Origin: Amaranthus tricolor
Lineage: Eukaryota > Streptophyta > Magnoliopsida > Caryophyllales > Amaranthaceae
Direction of reading: 5' to 3'
DNA length: 64,000 bases
Assembly: GCF_026212465.1 (NCBI RefSeq)
Contig: NC_080051.1
Coordinates: forward strand, 1,451,001 to 1,515,000
The notes beneath the pieces were generated by a model. The model saw nothing but the letters and a program-made list of their open reading frames with translations. It had not been told where the DNA came from and ran no database searches. Numbering within the stretch: position 1 is the first letter of the stretch; each line of letters opens with the position of its first letter. The position numbers and the translations under genes are program-made. Positions 1 to 16,000 of this stretch are shown here, one piece after another.

Positions 1-109
1 AATGAACAAGGATCAATTCTCAATGAAGAATGAACGATGAAGAATGAACAAGGAACAATGATCAATAAAGAATGAACGATGAAGAATGAACAAGGATTAA
101 TGGTCAATG

Positions 110-2364
110 ACGAATGAACGATGAAGAATGAACAAGGATCAATGATCAATGAAGAATGAACAAGGATCAATGGTCAATGACGAATGAACGATGAAGAATG
201 AACAAAGATCAATGATCAATGAAGAATGAACGATGAAGAATGAACAAGGATTAATGGTCAATGAAGAATGAACGATGAAGAATGAACAAGGATTAATGGT
301 CAATGACGAATGAACGATGAAGAATGAACAAAGATCAATGATCAATGAAGAATGAACGATGAAGAATGAACAAGGATTAATGGTCAATGACGAATGAACG
401 ATGAAGAATAAACAAGGATCAATGATCAATGACGAATGAACGATGAAGAATGAACAAGGATCAATGATCAATGACGAATGAACGATGAAGAATGAACAAG
501 GATCAATGATCAATGAAGAATGAACAAGGATCAATGATCAAAGAAGAATGAACGATGAAGAATGAACAAGGATCAATGATCAATGAAGAATGAACGAAGA
601 AGAATGAACAAGGAGTAATAGTCAATGACGAATGAACGATGAAGAATGAACAAGGAACAATGATCAATGACGAATGAACGATGAAGAATGAACAAGGATC
701 AATGATCAATGAAGAATGAACAAGGATCAATGATCAAAGAAGAATGAACGATGAAAAATGAACAAGGATTAATGATCAATGAAGAATGAACGATGAAGAA
801 TGAACAAGGATTAATGGTCAATGACGAATGAACGATGAAGAATGAACAAGGATCAATGAAGAATGAACGATGAAGAATGAACAAGGATTAATGGTCAATG
901 ACAAATGAACGATGAAGAATGAACAAGGATCAATGATCAATGACGAATGAACGATGAAGAATGAACAAGGATCAATGATCAATGACGAATGAACGATGAA
1001 GAATGAACAAGGAACAATGATCAATGACGAATGAACGATGAAGAATGAACAAGGATCAATGATCAATGACGAATGAACGATGAAGAATGAACAAGGATCA
1101 ATGATCAATGAAGAATGAACAAGGATCAATGATCAAAGAAGAATGAACGATGAAGAATGAACAAGGATCAATGATCAATGAAGAATGAACGATGAAGAAT
1201 GAACAAGGATCAATGATCAATGACGAATGAACGATGAAGAATGAACAAGGATCAATGATCAATGACGAATGAACGATGAAGAATGAACAAGGATCAATGA
1301 TCAATGAAGAATGAACAAGGATCAATGATCAAAGAAGAATGAACGATGAAGAATGAACAAGGATCAATGATCAATGAAGAATGAACGATGAAGAATGAAC
1401 AAGGAGTAATGGTCAATGACGAATGAACGATGAAGAATAAACAAGGATCAATGATCAATGACGAATGAACGATGAAGAATGAACAAGGATCAATGATCAA
1501 TGAAGAATGAACAAGGATCAATGGTCAATGACGAATGAACGATGAAGAATGAACAAAGATCAATGATCAATGAAGAATGAACGATGAAGAATGAACAAGG
1601 ATTAATGGTCAATGAAGAATGAACGATGAAGAATGAACAAGGATTAATGGTCAATGACGAATGAACGATGAAGAATGAACAAAGATCAATGATCAATGAA
1701 GAATGAACGATGAAGAATGAACAAGGATTAATGGTCAATGACGAATGAACGATGAAGAATAAACAAGGATCAATGATCAATGACGAATGAACGATGAAGA
1801 ATGAACAAGGATCAATGATCAATGACGAATGAACGATGAAGAATGAACAAGGATCAATGATCAATGAAGAATGAACAAGGATCAATGATCAAAGAAGAAT
1901 GAACGATGAAGAATGAACAAGGATCAATGATCAATGAAGAATGAACGAAGAAGAATGAACAAGGAGTAATAGTCAATGACGAATGAACGATGAAGAATGA
2001 ACAAGGAACAATGATCAATGACGAATGAACGATGAAGAATGAACAAGGATCAATGATCAATGAAGAATGAACAAGGATCAATGATCAAAGAAGAATGAAC
2101 GATGAAAAATGAACAAGGATTAATGATCAATGAAGAATGAACGATGAAGAATGAACAAGGATTAATGGTCAATGACGAATGAACGATGAAGAATGAACAA
2201 GGATCAATGAAGAATGAACGATGAAGAATGAACAAGGATTAATGGTCAATGACAAATGAACGATGAAGAATGAACAAGGATCAATGATCAATGACGAATG
2301 AACGATGAAGAATGAACAAGGATCAATGATCAATGACGAATGAACGATGAAGAATGAACAAGGA
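110..2364 (+). repeat. Higher-order repeat, duplicate segments 1,351 bp apart
   Basis: The variant-unit pattern at about 110-1,013 recurs at about 1,461-2,364 with a constant offset of 1,351 bp (7 x 193). Shared landmarks include the GAACAAAGATC variants, a 35-bp unit lacking one GATCAAT, and GACAAAT following GGTCAAT. The copies diverge near 1,014/2,365. Edges are approximate because they were read by eye. Confidence 0.8.
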
Positions 2365-5300
2365 TAAATGATTAAAGAAGAATGAACGATGAAGAATGAA
2401 CAAGGATCAATGATCAATGAAGAATGAACGATGAAGAATGAACAAGGATCAATGATCAATGAAGAATGAACGATGAAGAATGAACAAGGATCAATTCTCA
2501 ATGAAGAATGAACGATGAAGAATGAACAAGGAACAATGATCAATGAAGAATGAACGATGAAGAATGAACAAGGATTAATGGTCAATGACGAATGAACGAT
2601 GAAGAATGAACAAGGATCAATGATCAATGAAGAATGAACGATGAAGAATGAACAAGGATCAATGATCAATGAAGAATGAACGACGAAGAATGAACAAGGA
2701 TCAATGATCAATGAAGAATGAACGATGAAGAATGAACAAGGAGTAATGGTCAATGACGAATGAACGATGAAGAATGAACAAGGATCAATGATCAATGACT
2801 AATGAACGATGAAGAATGAACAAGGATCAATGATTAATGACGAATGAACAAGGATCAATGATCAAAGAAGAATGAACGATGAAGAATGAACAAGGATCAA
2901 TGATCAATGAAGAATGAACGATGAAGAATGAACAAGGAGTAATGGTCAATGACGAATGAACGATGAAGAATGAACAAGGATCAATGATCAATGACGAATG
3001 AACGATGAAGAATGAACAAAGATCAATGATCAATGAAGAATGAACAAGGATCAATGATCAAAGAAGAATGAACGATGAAGAATGAACAAGGATCAATGAT
3101 CAATGAAGAATGAACGATGAAGAATGAACAAGGATTAATGGTCAATGACGAATGAACAATGAAGAATGAACAAGGATCAATGATCATTGACGAATGAACG
3201 ATGAAGAATTAACAAGGATCAATGATCAATGACGAATGAACGATGAAGAATGAACAAGGATCAATGATCAATGAAGAATGAACAAGGATCAATGATCAAT
3301 GACGAATGAACGATGAACAATGAACAAGGATCAATGATTAATGAAGAATGAACAAGGATCAATGATCAAAGAAGAATGAACGATGAAGAATGAACAAGGA
3401 TCAATGATCAATGAAGAATGAACGATGAAGAATGAACAAGGAGTAATGGTCAATGACGAATGAACGATGAAGAATAAACAAGGATCAATGATCAATGACG
3501 AATGAACGATGAAGAATGAACAAGGATCAATGATCAATGAAGAATGAACAAGGATCAATGGTCAATGACGAATGAACGATGAAGAATGAACAAGGATCAA
3601 TGATCAATGACGAATGAACGATGAAGAATAAACAAGGATCAATGATCAATGAAGAATGAACAAGGATCAATGATCAATGACGAATGAACGATGAAGAATG
3701 AACAAGGATCAATGATCAATGAAGAATGAACGATGAAGAATGAACAAGGATTAATGGTCAATGACGAATGAACAATGAAGAATGAACAAGGATCAATGAT
3801 CATTGACGAATGAACGATGAAGAATGAACAAGGATCAATGATCAATGACGAATGAACGATGAAGAATGAACAAGGATCAATGATCAATGAAGAATGAACA
3901 AGGATCAATGATCAATGACGAATGAACGATGAAGAATGAACAAGGATCAATGATCAATGAAGAATGAACAAGGATCAATGGTCAATGACGAATGAACGAT
4001 GAAGAATGAACAAGGATCAATGATCAATGACGAATGAACGATGAAGAATGAACAAGGATCAATGATCAATGACGAATGAACGATGAAGAATGAACAAGGA
4101 TCAATGATCAATGAAGAATGAACAAGGATCAATGATCAATGACGAATAAACGATGAAGAATGAACAAGGATCAATGATCAATGAAGAATGAACAAGGATC
4201 AATGGTCAATGACGAATGAACGATGAAGAATGAACAAGGATTAATGGTCAATGACGAATGAACGATGAAGAATGAACAAGGATCAATGATCAATGAAGAA
4301 TGAACGATGAAGAATGAACAAGGATCAATGATCAATGAAGAATGAACGACGAAGAATGAACAAGGATTAATGGTCAATGACGAATGAACGATGAAGAATG
4401 AACAAGGATCAATGATCAATGAAGAATGAACGATGAAGAATGAACAAGGATTAATGGTCAATGACGAATGAATGATGAAGAATGAACGAGGATCAATGAT
4501 CAATGACGAATGAACGATGAAGAATGAACAAGGATCAATGATCAATGACGAATGAACGATGAAGAATGAACAAGGATCAATGATCAATGAAGAATGAACG
4601 ATGAAGAATGAACAAGGAGTAATGGTCAATGACGAATGAACGATGAAGAATGAACAAGGATCAATGATCAATGACGAATGAACGATGAAGAATGAACAAG
4701 GATCAATGATCAATGAAGAATGAACGATGAAGAATGAACAAGGATCAATGATCAATGAAGAATGAACGATGAAGAATGAACAAGGATCAATTCTCAATGA
4801 AGAATGAACGATGAAGAATGAACAAGGAACAATGATCAATAAAGAATGAACGATGAAGAATGAACAAGGATTAATGGTCAATGACGAATGAACGATGAAG
4901 AATGAACAAGGATCAATGATCAATGAAGAATGAACGATGAAGAATGAACAAGGATTAATGGTCAGTGACGAATGAACGATGAAGAATGAACAAGGATCAA
5001 TGATCAATGAAGAATGAACGATGAAGAATGAACAAGGATTAATGGTCAATGACGAATGAACGATGAAGAATGAACAAGGATCAATGATCAATGACGAATG
5101 AACGATGAAGAATGAACAAGGATCAATGATCAATGAAGAATGAACAAGGATCAATGATCAAAGAAGAATGAACGATAAAGAATGAACAAGGATCAATGAT
5201 CAATGAAGAATGAACGATGAAGAATGAACAAGGATTAATGGTCAATGACGAATGAACAATGAAGAATGAACAAGGATCAATGATCATTGACGAATGAACG

Positions 5301-6183
5301 ATGAAGAATGAACAAGGATCAATGATCAATGACGAATGAACGATGAAGAATGAACAAGGATCAATGATCAATGAAGAATGAACAAGGATCAATGATCAAT
5401 GACGAATGAACGATGAAGAATGAACAAGGATCAATGATCAATGAAGAATGAACAAGGATCAATGATCAAAGAAGAATGAACGATGAAGAATGAACAAGGA
5501 TCAATGATCAATGAAGAATGAACGATGAAGAATGAACAAGGAGTAATGGTCAATGACGAATGAACGATGAAGAATGAACAAGGATCAATGATCAATGACG
5601 AATGAACGATGAAGAATGAACAAGGATCAATGATCAATGAAGAATGAACAAGGATCAATGATCAATGACGAATGAACGATGAAGAATGAACAAGGATCAA
5701 TGATCAATGAAGAATGAACAACGATCAATGGTCAATGATGAATGAACGATCAAGAATGAACAAGGATCAATGATCAAAGAAGAATGAACGATGAAGAATG
5801 AACAAGGATCAATGATCAATGAAGAATGAACGATGAAGAATGAACAAGGATCAATGATCAATGACGAATGAACGATGAAGAATGAACAAGGATCAATGAT
5901 CAATGACGAATGAACGATGAAGAATGAACAAGGATCAATGATCAATGAAGAATGAACAAGGATCAATGATCAAAGAAGAATGAACGATGAAGAATGAACA
6001 AGGATCAATGATCAATGAAGAATGAACGATGGAGAATGAACAAGGATTAATGGTCAATGACGAATGAACGATGAAGAATGAACAAGGATCAATGATCAAT
6101 GAAGAATGAACGATGAAGAAAGAACAAGGATTAATGGTCAATGACGAATGAACGATGAAGAATGAACAAGGATCAATGATCAA

Positions 6184-9100
6184 TGACGAATGAACGATGA
6201 AGAATGATCAAGGATCAATGATCAATGACGAATGAACGATGAAGAATGAACAAGGATCAATGATCATTGAAGAATGAACAAGGATCAATGATCAAAGAAG
6301 AATGAACGACGAAGAATGAACAAGGTTCAATGATCAATGAAGAATGAACGCTGAAGAATGAACAAGGATTAATGGTCAATGACGAATGAACGATGAAGAA
6401 TGAACAAGGATCAATGATCAATGAAGAATGAACGATGAAGAATGAACAAGGATTAATGGTCAATGACGAATGAACGATGAAGAATGAACAAGGATCAATG
6501 ATCAATGAAGAATGAACGATGAAGAATGAACAAGGATCAATGATAAATGAAGAATGAACGATGAAGAATGAATAAGGATCAATGATCAATGACGAATGAA
6601 CGATGAAGAATGAACAAGGATCAATGATCAATGAAGAATGAAAGATGAAGAATGAACAAGGATTAATGGTCAATGACGAATGAACGATGAAGAATGAACA
6701 AGGATCAATGATCAATGAAGAATGAACGATGAAGAATGAACAAGGATTAATGGTCAATGACGAATGAACGATGAAGAATGAACAAGGATCAATGATCAAT
6801 GACGAATGAACGATGAAGAATGCACAAGGATCTATGATCAATGAAGAATGAACGATGAAGAATGAACAAGGATCAATGATCAATGAAGAATGAACGATGA
6901 AGAATGAACAAGGAACAATGATCAATGAAGAATGATCGATGAAGAATGAACAAGGATTAATGGTCAATGACGAATGAACGATGAAGAATGAACAAGGATC
7001 AATGCTCAATGAAGAATGAACGATGAAGAATGAACAAGGATTAATGGTCAATGACGAATGAACGATGAAGAATGAACAAGGATCAATGATCAATGACGAA
7101 TGAACGATGAAGAATGATCAAGGATCAATGATCAATGACGAATGAACGATGAAGAATGAACAAGGATCAATGATCATTGAAGAATGAACAAGGATCAATG
7201 ATCAAAGAAGAATGAACGACGAAGAATGAACAAGGTTCAATGATCAATGAAGAATGAACGCTGAAGAATGAACAAGGTTTAATGGTCAATGACGAATGAA
7301 CGATGAAGAATGAACAAGGATCAATGATCAATGAAGAATGAACGATGAAGAATGAACAAGGATTAATGGTCAATGACGAATGAACGATGAAGAATGAACA
7401 AGGATCAATGATCAATGAAGAATGAACGATGAAGAATGAACAAGGATCAATGATAAATGAAGAATGAACGATGAAGAATGAATAAGGATCAATGATCAAT
7501 GACGAATGAACGATGAAGAATGAACAAGGATCAATGATCAATGAAGAATGAAAGATGAAGAATGAACAAGGATTAATGGTCAATGACGAATGAACGATGA
7601 AGAATGAACAAGGATCAATGATCAATGAAGAATGAACGATGAAGAATGAACAAGGATTAATGGTCAATGACGAATGAACGATGAAGAATGAACAAGGATC
7701 AATGATCAATGACGAATGAACGATGAAGAATGCACAAGGATCTATGATCAATGAAGAATGAACGATGAAGAATGAACAAGGATCAATGATCAATGAAGAA
7801 TGAACGATGAAGAATGAACAAGGAACAATGATCAATGAAGAATGATCGATGAAGAATGAACAAGGATTAATGGTCAATGACGAATAAACGATGAAGAATG
7901 AACAAGGATCAATGCTCAATGAAGAATGAACGATGAAGAATGAACAAGGATCAATGATCAATGAAGAATGAACGATGAAGAATGAACAAGGATTAATGGT
8001 CAATGATGAATGAACGATGAAGAATGAACAAGGATCAATGATCAATGAAGAATGAACGATGAAGAATGAACAAGGATTAATGGTCAATGACGAATGAACG
8101 ATGAAGAATAAACAAGGATCAATGATCAATGACGAATGAACGATGAAGAATGAACAAGGATCAATGATCAATGACGAATGAACGATGAAGAATGATCAAG
8201 GATCAATGATCAATGACGAATGAACGATGAAGAATGAACAAGGATCAATGATCATTGAAGAATGAACAAGGATCAATGATCAAAGAAGAATGAACGACGA
8301 AGAATGAACAAGGTTCAATGTTCAATGAAGAATGAACGCTGAAGAATGAACAAGGATTAATGGTCAATGACGAATGAACGATGAAGAATGAACAAGGATC
8401 AATGATCAATGAAGAATGAACGATGAAGAATGAACAAGGATTAATGGTCAATGACGAATGAACGATGAAGAATGAACAAGGATCAATGATCAATGAAGAA
8501 TGAACGATGAAGAATGAACAAGGATCAATGATAAATGAAGAATGAACGATGAAGAATGAATAAGGATCAATGATCAATGACGAATGAACGATGAAGAATG
8601 AACAAGGATCAATGATCAATGAAGAATGAAAGATGAAGAATGAACAAGGATTAATGGTCAATGACGAATGAACGATGAAGAATGAACAAGGATTAATGAT
8701 CAATGAAGAATGAACGATGAAGAATGAACAAGGATTAATGGTCAATGACGAATGAACGATGAAGAATGAACAAGGATCAATGATCAATGACGAATGAACG
8801 ATGAAGAATGCACAAGGATCTATGATCAATGAAGAATGAACGATGAAGAATGAACAAGGATCAATGATCAATGAAGAATGAACGATGAAGAATGAACAAG
8901 GAACAATGATCAATGAAGAATGATCGATGAAGAATGAACAAGGATTAATGGTCAATGACGAATGAACGATGAAGAATGAACAAGGATCAATGCTCAATGA
9001 AGAATGAACGATGAAGAATGAACAAGGATCAATGATCAATGAAGAATGAACGATGAAGAATGAACAAGGATTAATGGTCAATGATGAATGAACGATGAAG

Positions 9101-9280
9101 AATGAACAAGGATCAATGATCAATGAAGAATGAACGATGAAGAATGAACAAGGATTAATGGTCAATGACGAATGAACGATGAAGAATAAACAAGGATCAA
9201 TGATCAATGACGAATGAACGATGAAGAATGAACAAGGATCAATGATCAATGACGAATGAACGATGAAGAATGAACAAGGA
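6184..9280 (+). repeat. Higher-order repeat, three copies spaced 910 and 1,078 bp
   Basis: Three consecutive copies share rare variants. GAACGCT starts about 6,347, 7,257 and 8,335, and GAATGATCAAGG occurs near 6,203, 7,113 and 8,191. The spacings are 910 and 1,078 bp, which differ by 168 bp or four 42-bp units. A related fourth copy, also with GAACGCT (about 11,289), lies at about 11,178-12,150, so the family has been scattered as well as amplified in tandem. Confidence 0.8.
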
Positions 9281-11177
9281 TCAATGATCAATGAAGAATG
9301 AACAAGGATCAATGATCAAAGAAGAATGAACGATGAAGAATGAACAAGGATCAATGATCAATGAAGAATGAACGAAGAAGAATGAACAAGGAGTAATAGT
9401 CAATGACGAATGAACGATGAAGAATGAACAAGGAACAATGATCAATGACGAATGAACGATGAAGAATGAACAAGGATCAATGATCAATGAAGAATGAACA
9501 AGCATCAATGATCAAAGAAGAATGAACGATGAAAAATGAACAAGGATCAATGATCAATGAAGAATGAACGATGAAGAATGAACAAGGATTAATGGTCAAT
9601 GACGAATGAACGATGAAGAATGAACAAGGATCAATGAAGAATGAACGATGAAGAATGAACAAGGATTAATGGTCAATGACAAATGAACGATGAAGAATGA
9701 ACAAGGATCAATGATCAATGACGAATGAACGATGAAGAATAAACAAGGATCAATGATCAATGACGAATGAACGATGAAGAATGAACAAGAATCAATGATC
9801 AATGAAGAATGAACAAGGATCAATGATCAATGACGAATGAAAGATGAAGAATGAACAAGGATCAATGATCAATGAAGAATGAACAAGGATCAATGATCAA
9901 AGAAGAATGAACGATGAAGAATGAACAAGGATCAATGATCAATGAAGAATGAACGATGAAGAATGAACAAGGAGTAATGGTCAATGACGAATGAACGATG
10001 AAGAATAAACAAGGATCAATGATCAATGACGAATGAACGATGAAGAATGAACAAGGATCAATGATCAATGAAGAATGAACAAGGATCAATGGTCAATGAC
10101 GAATGAACGATGAAGAATGAACAAGGATCAATGATCAATGACGAATGAACGATGAAGAATAAACAAGGATCAATGATCAATGAAGAATGAACAGGGATCA
10201 ATGATCAATGACGAATGAACGATGAAGAATGAACAAGGATCAATGATCAATGAAGAATGAACAAGGATCAATGGTCAATGACGAATGAACGATGAAGAAT
10301 GAACAAGGATCAATGATCAATGACGAATGAACGATGAAGAATGAACAAGGATCAATGATCAATGACGAATGAACGATGAAGAATGAACAAGGATCAATGA
10401 TCAATGAAGAATGAACAAGGATCAATGATCAAAGAAGAATGAACGATGAAGAATGAACAAGGATCAATGATCAATGAAGAATGAACGATGAATAATGAAC
10501 AAGGAGTAATGGTCAATGACGAATGAACGATGAAGAATGAACAAGGATCAATGATCAATGACGAATGAACGATGAAGAATGAACAAGGATCAATGATCAA
10601 TGAAGAATGAACAAGGATCAATGATCAATGACGAATGAACGATGAAGAATGAACAAGGATCAATGATCAATGAAGAATGAACAAGGATCAATGGTCAATG
10701 ACGAATGAACGATGAAGAATGAACAAGGATCAATGATCAAAGAAGAATGAACGATGAAGAATGAACAAGGATCAATGATCAATGAAGAATGAACGATGAA
10801 GAATGAACAAGGATCAATGATCAATGACGAATGAACGATGAAGAATGAACAAGGATCAATGATCAATGACGAATGAACGATGAAAAATGAACAAGGATCA
10901 ATGATCAATGAAGAATGAACAAGGATCAATGATCAAAGAAGAATGAACGATGAAGAATGAACAAGGATCAATGATCAATGAAGAATGAACGATGAAGAAT
11001 GAACAAGGATTAATGGTCAATGACGAATGAACGATGAAGAATGAACAAGGATCAATGATCAATGAAGAATGAACGATGAAGAATGAACAAGGATTAATGG
11101 TCAATGACGAATGAACGATGAAGAATGAACAAGGATCAATGATCAATGACGAATGAACGATGAAGAATGAACAAGGA

Positions 11178-12182
11178 TCAATGATCAATGACGAATGACG
11201 AATGAACGATGAAGAATGAACAAGGATCAATGATCAAAGAAGAATGAACGACGAAGAATGAACAAGGTTCAATGATCAATGAAGAATGAACGCTGAAGAA
11301 TGAACAAGGATTAATGGTCAATGACGAATGAACGATGAAGAATGAACAAGGATCAATGATCAATGAAGAATGAACGATGAAGAATGAACAAGGATTAATG
11401 GTCAATGACGAATGAACGATGAAGAATGAACAAGGATCAATGATCAATGAAGAATGAACGATGAAGAATGAACAAGGATCAATGATAAATGAAGAATGAA
11501 CGATGAAGAATGAATAAGGATCAATGATCAATGACGAATGAACGATGAAGAATGAACAAGGATCAATGATCAATGAAGAATGAAAGATGAAGAATGAACA
11601 AGGAGTAATGGTCAATGACGAATGAACGATGAAGAATGAACAAGGATCAATGATCAATGACGAATGAACGATGAAGAATGAACAAGGATCAATGATCAAT
11701 GAAGAATGAACGATGAAGAATGAACAAGGATCAATGATCAATGAAGAATGAACGATGAAGAATGAACAAGGAACAATGATCAATGAAGAATGATCGATGA
11801 AGAATGAACAAGGATTAATGGTCAATGACGAATGAACGATGAAGAATGAACAAGGATCAATGCTCAATGAAGAATGAACGATGAAGAATGAACAAGGATC
11901 AATGATCAATGAAGAATGAACGATGAAGAATGAACAAGGATTAATGGTCAATGACGAATGAACGATGAAGAATGAACAAGGATCAATGATCAATGAAGAA
12001 TGAACGATGAAGAATGAACAAGGATTAATGGTCAATGACGAATGAACGATGAAGAATAAACAAGGATCAATGATCAATGACGAATGAACGATGAAGAATG
12101 AACAAGGATCAATGATCAATGACGAATGAACGATGAAGAATGAACAAGGATCAATGATCAATGAAGAATGAACAAGGATCAA
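11178..12182 (+). repeat. Displaced fourth copy of the 910/1,078-bp higher-order repeat
   Basis: This segment carries the same ordered set of rare variants as the copies at 6,184-9,280: GAACGACGAAG, GGTTCAATG, GAACGCT, GATAAAT, GAATAAGG, GAAAGATG, GATCGATG and ATGCTCAATG. It lies 2,954 bp (7 x 422) beyond the third copy, measured at the GAACGCT marker. Its middle is shortened, and one stretch uses GAGTAAT where the others have GATTAAT. It starts just after an extra GACGAAT heptamer near 11,190-11,203. Confidence 0.7.
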
Positions 12183-13089
12183 TGATCAAAGAAGAATGAA
12201 CGATGAAGAATGAACAAGGATCAATGATCAATGAAGAATGAACGAAGAAGAATGAACAAGGAGTAATAGTCAATGACGAATGAACGATGAAGAATGAACA
12301 AGGAACAATGATCAATGACGAATGAACGATGAAGAATGAACAAGGATCAATGATCAATGAAGAATGAAGAAGGATCAATGATCAAAGAAGAATGAACGAT
12401 GAAAAATGAACAAGGATCAATGATCAATGAAGAATGAACGATGAAGAATGAACAAGGATTAATGGTCAATGACGAATGAACGATGAAGAGTGAACAAGGA
12501 TCAATGAAGAATGAACGATGAAGAATGAACAAGGATTAATGGTCAATGACAAATGAACGATGAAGAATGAACAAGGATCAATGATCAATGACGAATGAAC
12601 GATGAAGAATGAACAAGGATCAATGATCAATGACGAATGAACGATGAAGAATGAACAAGGAACAATGATCAATGACGAATGAACGATGAAAAATGAACAA
12701 GGATCAATGATCAATGACGAATGAACGATGAAGAATGAACAAGGATCAATGATCAATGAAGAATGAACAAGGATCAATGATCAAAGAAGAATGAACGATG
12801 AAGAATGAACAAGGATCAATGATCAATGAAGAATGAACGATGAAGAATGAACAAGGATCAATGATCAATGAAGAATGAACGATGAAGAATGAACAAGGAT
12901 CAATTCTCAATGAAGAATGAACGATGAAGAATGAACAAGGAACAATGATCAATGAAGAATGAACGATGAAGAATGAACAAGGATTAATGGTCAATGACGA
13001 ATGAACGATGAAGAATGAGCAAGGATCAATGATCAATGAAGAATGAACGATGAAGAATGAACAAGGATCAATGATCAATGAAGAATGAA

Positions 13090-16000
13090 CGACGAAGAAT
13101 GAACAAGGATCAATGATCAATGAAGAATGAACGATGAAGAATGAACAAGGAGTAATGGTCAATGACGAATGAACGTTGAAGAATGAACAAGGATCAATGA
13201 TCAATGACTAATGAACGATGAAGAATGAACAAGGATCAATGATTAATGAAGAATGAACAAGGATCAATGATCAAATAAGAATGAACGATGAAGAATGAAC
13301 AAGGATCAATGATCAATGAAGAATGAACGATGAAGAATGAACAAGGAGTAATGGTCAATGACGAATGAACGATGAAGAATGAACAAGGATCAATGATCAA
13401 TGACGAATGAACGATGAAGAATGAACAAGGATCAATGATCAATGAAGAATGAACAAGGATCAATGATCAAAGAAGAATGAACGATGAAGAATGAACAAGG
13501 ATCAATGATCAATGAATAATGAACGATGAAGAATGAACAAGGATTAATGGTCAATGACGAATGAACAATGAAGAATGAACAAGGATCAATGATCATTGAC
13601 GAATGAACGATGAAGAATGAACAAGGATCAATGATCAATGACGAATGAACGATGAAGAATGAACAAGGATCAATGATCAATGAAGAATGAACAAGGATCA
13701 ATGATCAAAGAAGAATGAACGATGAAGAATGAACAAGGTTCAATGATCAATGAAGAATGAACGATGAAGAATGAACAAGGATTAATGGTCAATGACGAAT
13801 GAACGATGAAGAATGAACAAGGATCAATGATCAATAAAGAATGAACGATGAAGAATGAACAAGGATTAATGGTCAATGACGAATGAACGATGAAGAATGA
13901 ACAAGGATCAATGATCAATGAAGAATGAACGATGAAGAATGAACAAGGATCAATGATAAATGAAGAATGAATGATGAAGAATGAACAAGGATCAATGATC
14001 AATGAAGAATGAACGATGAAGAATGAACAAGGAGTAATGGTCAATGACGAATGAACGATGAAGAATGAACAAGGATCAATGATCAATGAAGAATGAACAA
14101 GGATCAATGATCAATGACGAATGAACGATGAAGAATGAACAAGGATCAATGATCAATGAAGAATGAACAAGGATCAATGATCAAAGAAGAATGAACGATG
14201 AAGAATGAACAAGGATCAATGATCAATGAAGAATCAACGAAGAAGAATGAGCAAGGAGTAATAGTTAATGACGAATGAACGATGAAGAATGAACAAGGAT
14301 CAATGATCAATGACGAATGAACGATGAAGAATGAACAAGGATCAATGATCAATGAAGAATGAACAAGGATCAATGATCAAAGAAGAATGAACGATGAAGA
14401 ATGAACAAGGATCAATGATCAATGAAGAATGAACGATGAAGAATGTACAAGGATTAATGGTCAATGACGAATGAACGATGAAGAATAAACAAGGATCAAT
14501 GAAGAATGAACGATGAAGAATGAACAAGGATTAATGGTCAATGACAAATGAACGATGAAGAATGAACAAGGATCAATGATCAATGACGAATGAACGATGA
14601 AGAATGAACAAGGATTAATGGTCAATGACGAATGAACGATGAAGAATAAACAAGGATCAATGACGAATGAACGATGAAGAATGAACAAGGATCAATGATC
14701 AATGACGAATGAACGATGAAGAATGAACAAGGATCAATGATCAATGAAGAATGAACGATGAAGAATGAACAAGGATTAATGGTCAATGACGAATGAACGA
14801 TGAAGAATGAACAAGGATCAATGATCAATGAAGAATGAACGATGAAGAATGAACAAGGATTAATGGTCAATGACGAATGAACGATGAAGAATGAACAAGG
14901 ATCAATGATCAATGAAGAATGAACGATGAAGAATGAACAAGGATCAATGATCAATGAAGAATGAACGATGAAGAATGAACAAGGAACAATTCTCAATGAA
15001 GAATGAACGATGAAGAATGAACAAGGAACAATGATCAATGAAGAATGAACGATGAAGAATGAACAAGGATTAATGGTCAATGACGAATGAACGATGAAGA
15101 ATGAGCAAGGATCAATGATCAATGACGAATGAACGATGAAGAATAAACAAGGATCAATGATCAATGAAGAATGAACGACGAAGAATGAACAAGGATCAAT
15201 GATCAATGAAGAATGAACGATGAAGAATGAACAAGGAGTAATGGTCAATGACGAATGAACGTTGAAGAATGAACAAGGATCAATGATCAATGACTAATGA
15301 ACGATGAAGAATGAACAAGGATCAATGATTAATGAAGAATGAACAAGGATCAATGATCAAATAAGAATGAACGATGAAGAATGAACAAGGATCAATGATC
15401 AATGAAGAATGAACGATGAAGAATGAACAAGGAGTAATGGTCAATGACGAATGAACGATGAAGAATGAACAAGGATCAATGATCAATGACGAATGAACGA
15501 TGAAGAATGAACAAGGATCAATGATCAATGAAGAATGAACAAGGATCAATGATCAAAGAAGAATGAACGATTAAGAATGAACAAGGATCAATGATCAATG
15601 AAGAATGAACGATGAAGAATGAACAAGGATTAATGGTCAATGACGAATGAACAATGAAGAATGAACAAGGATCAATGATCATTGACGAATGAACGATGAA
15701 GAATGAACAAGGATCAATGATCAATGACGAATGAACGATGAAGAATGAACAAGGATCAATGATCAATGAAGAATGAACAAGGATCAATGATCAAAGAAGA
15801 ATGAACGATGAAGAATGAACAAGGTTCAATGATCAATGAAGAATGAACGATGAAGAATGAACAAGGATTAATGGTCAATGACGAATGAACGATGAAGAAT
15901 GAACAAGGATCAATGATCAATAAAGAATGAACGATGAAGAATGAACAAGGATTAATGGTCAATGACGAATGAACGATGAAGAATGAACAAGGATCAATGA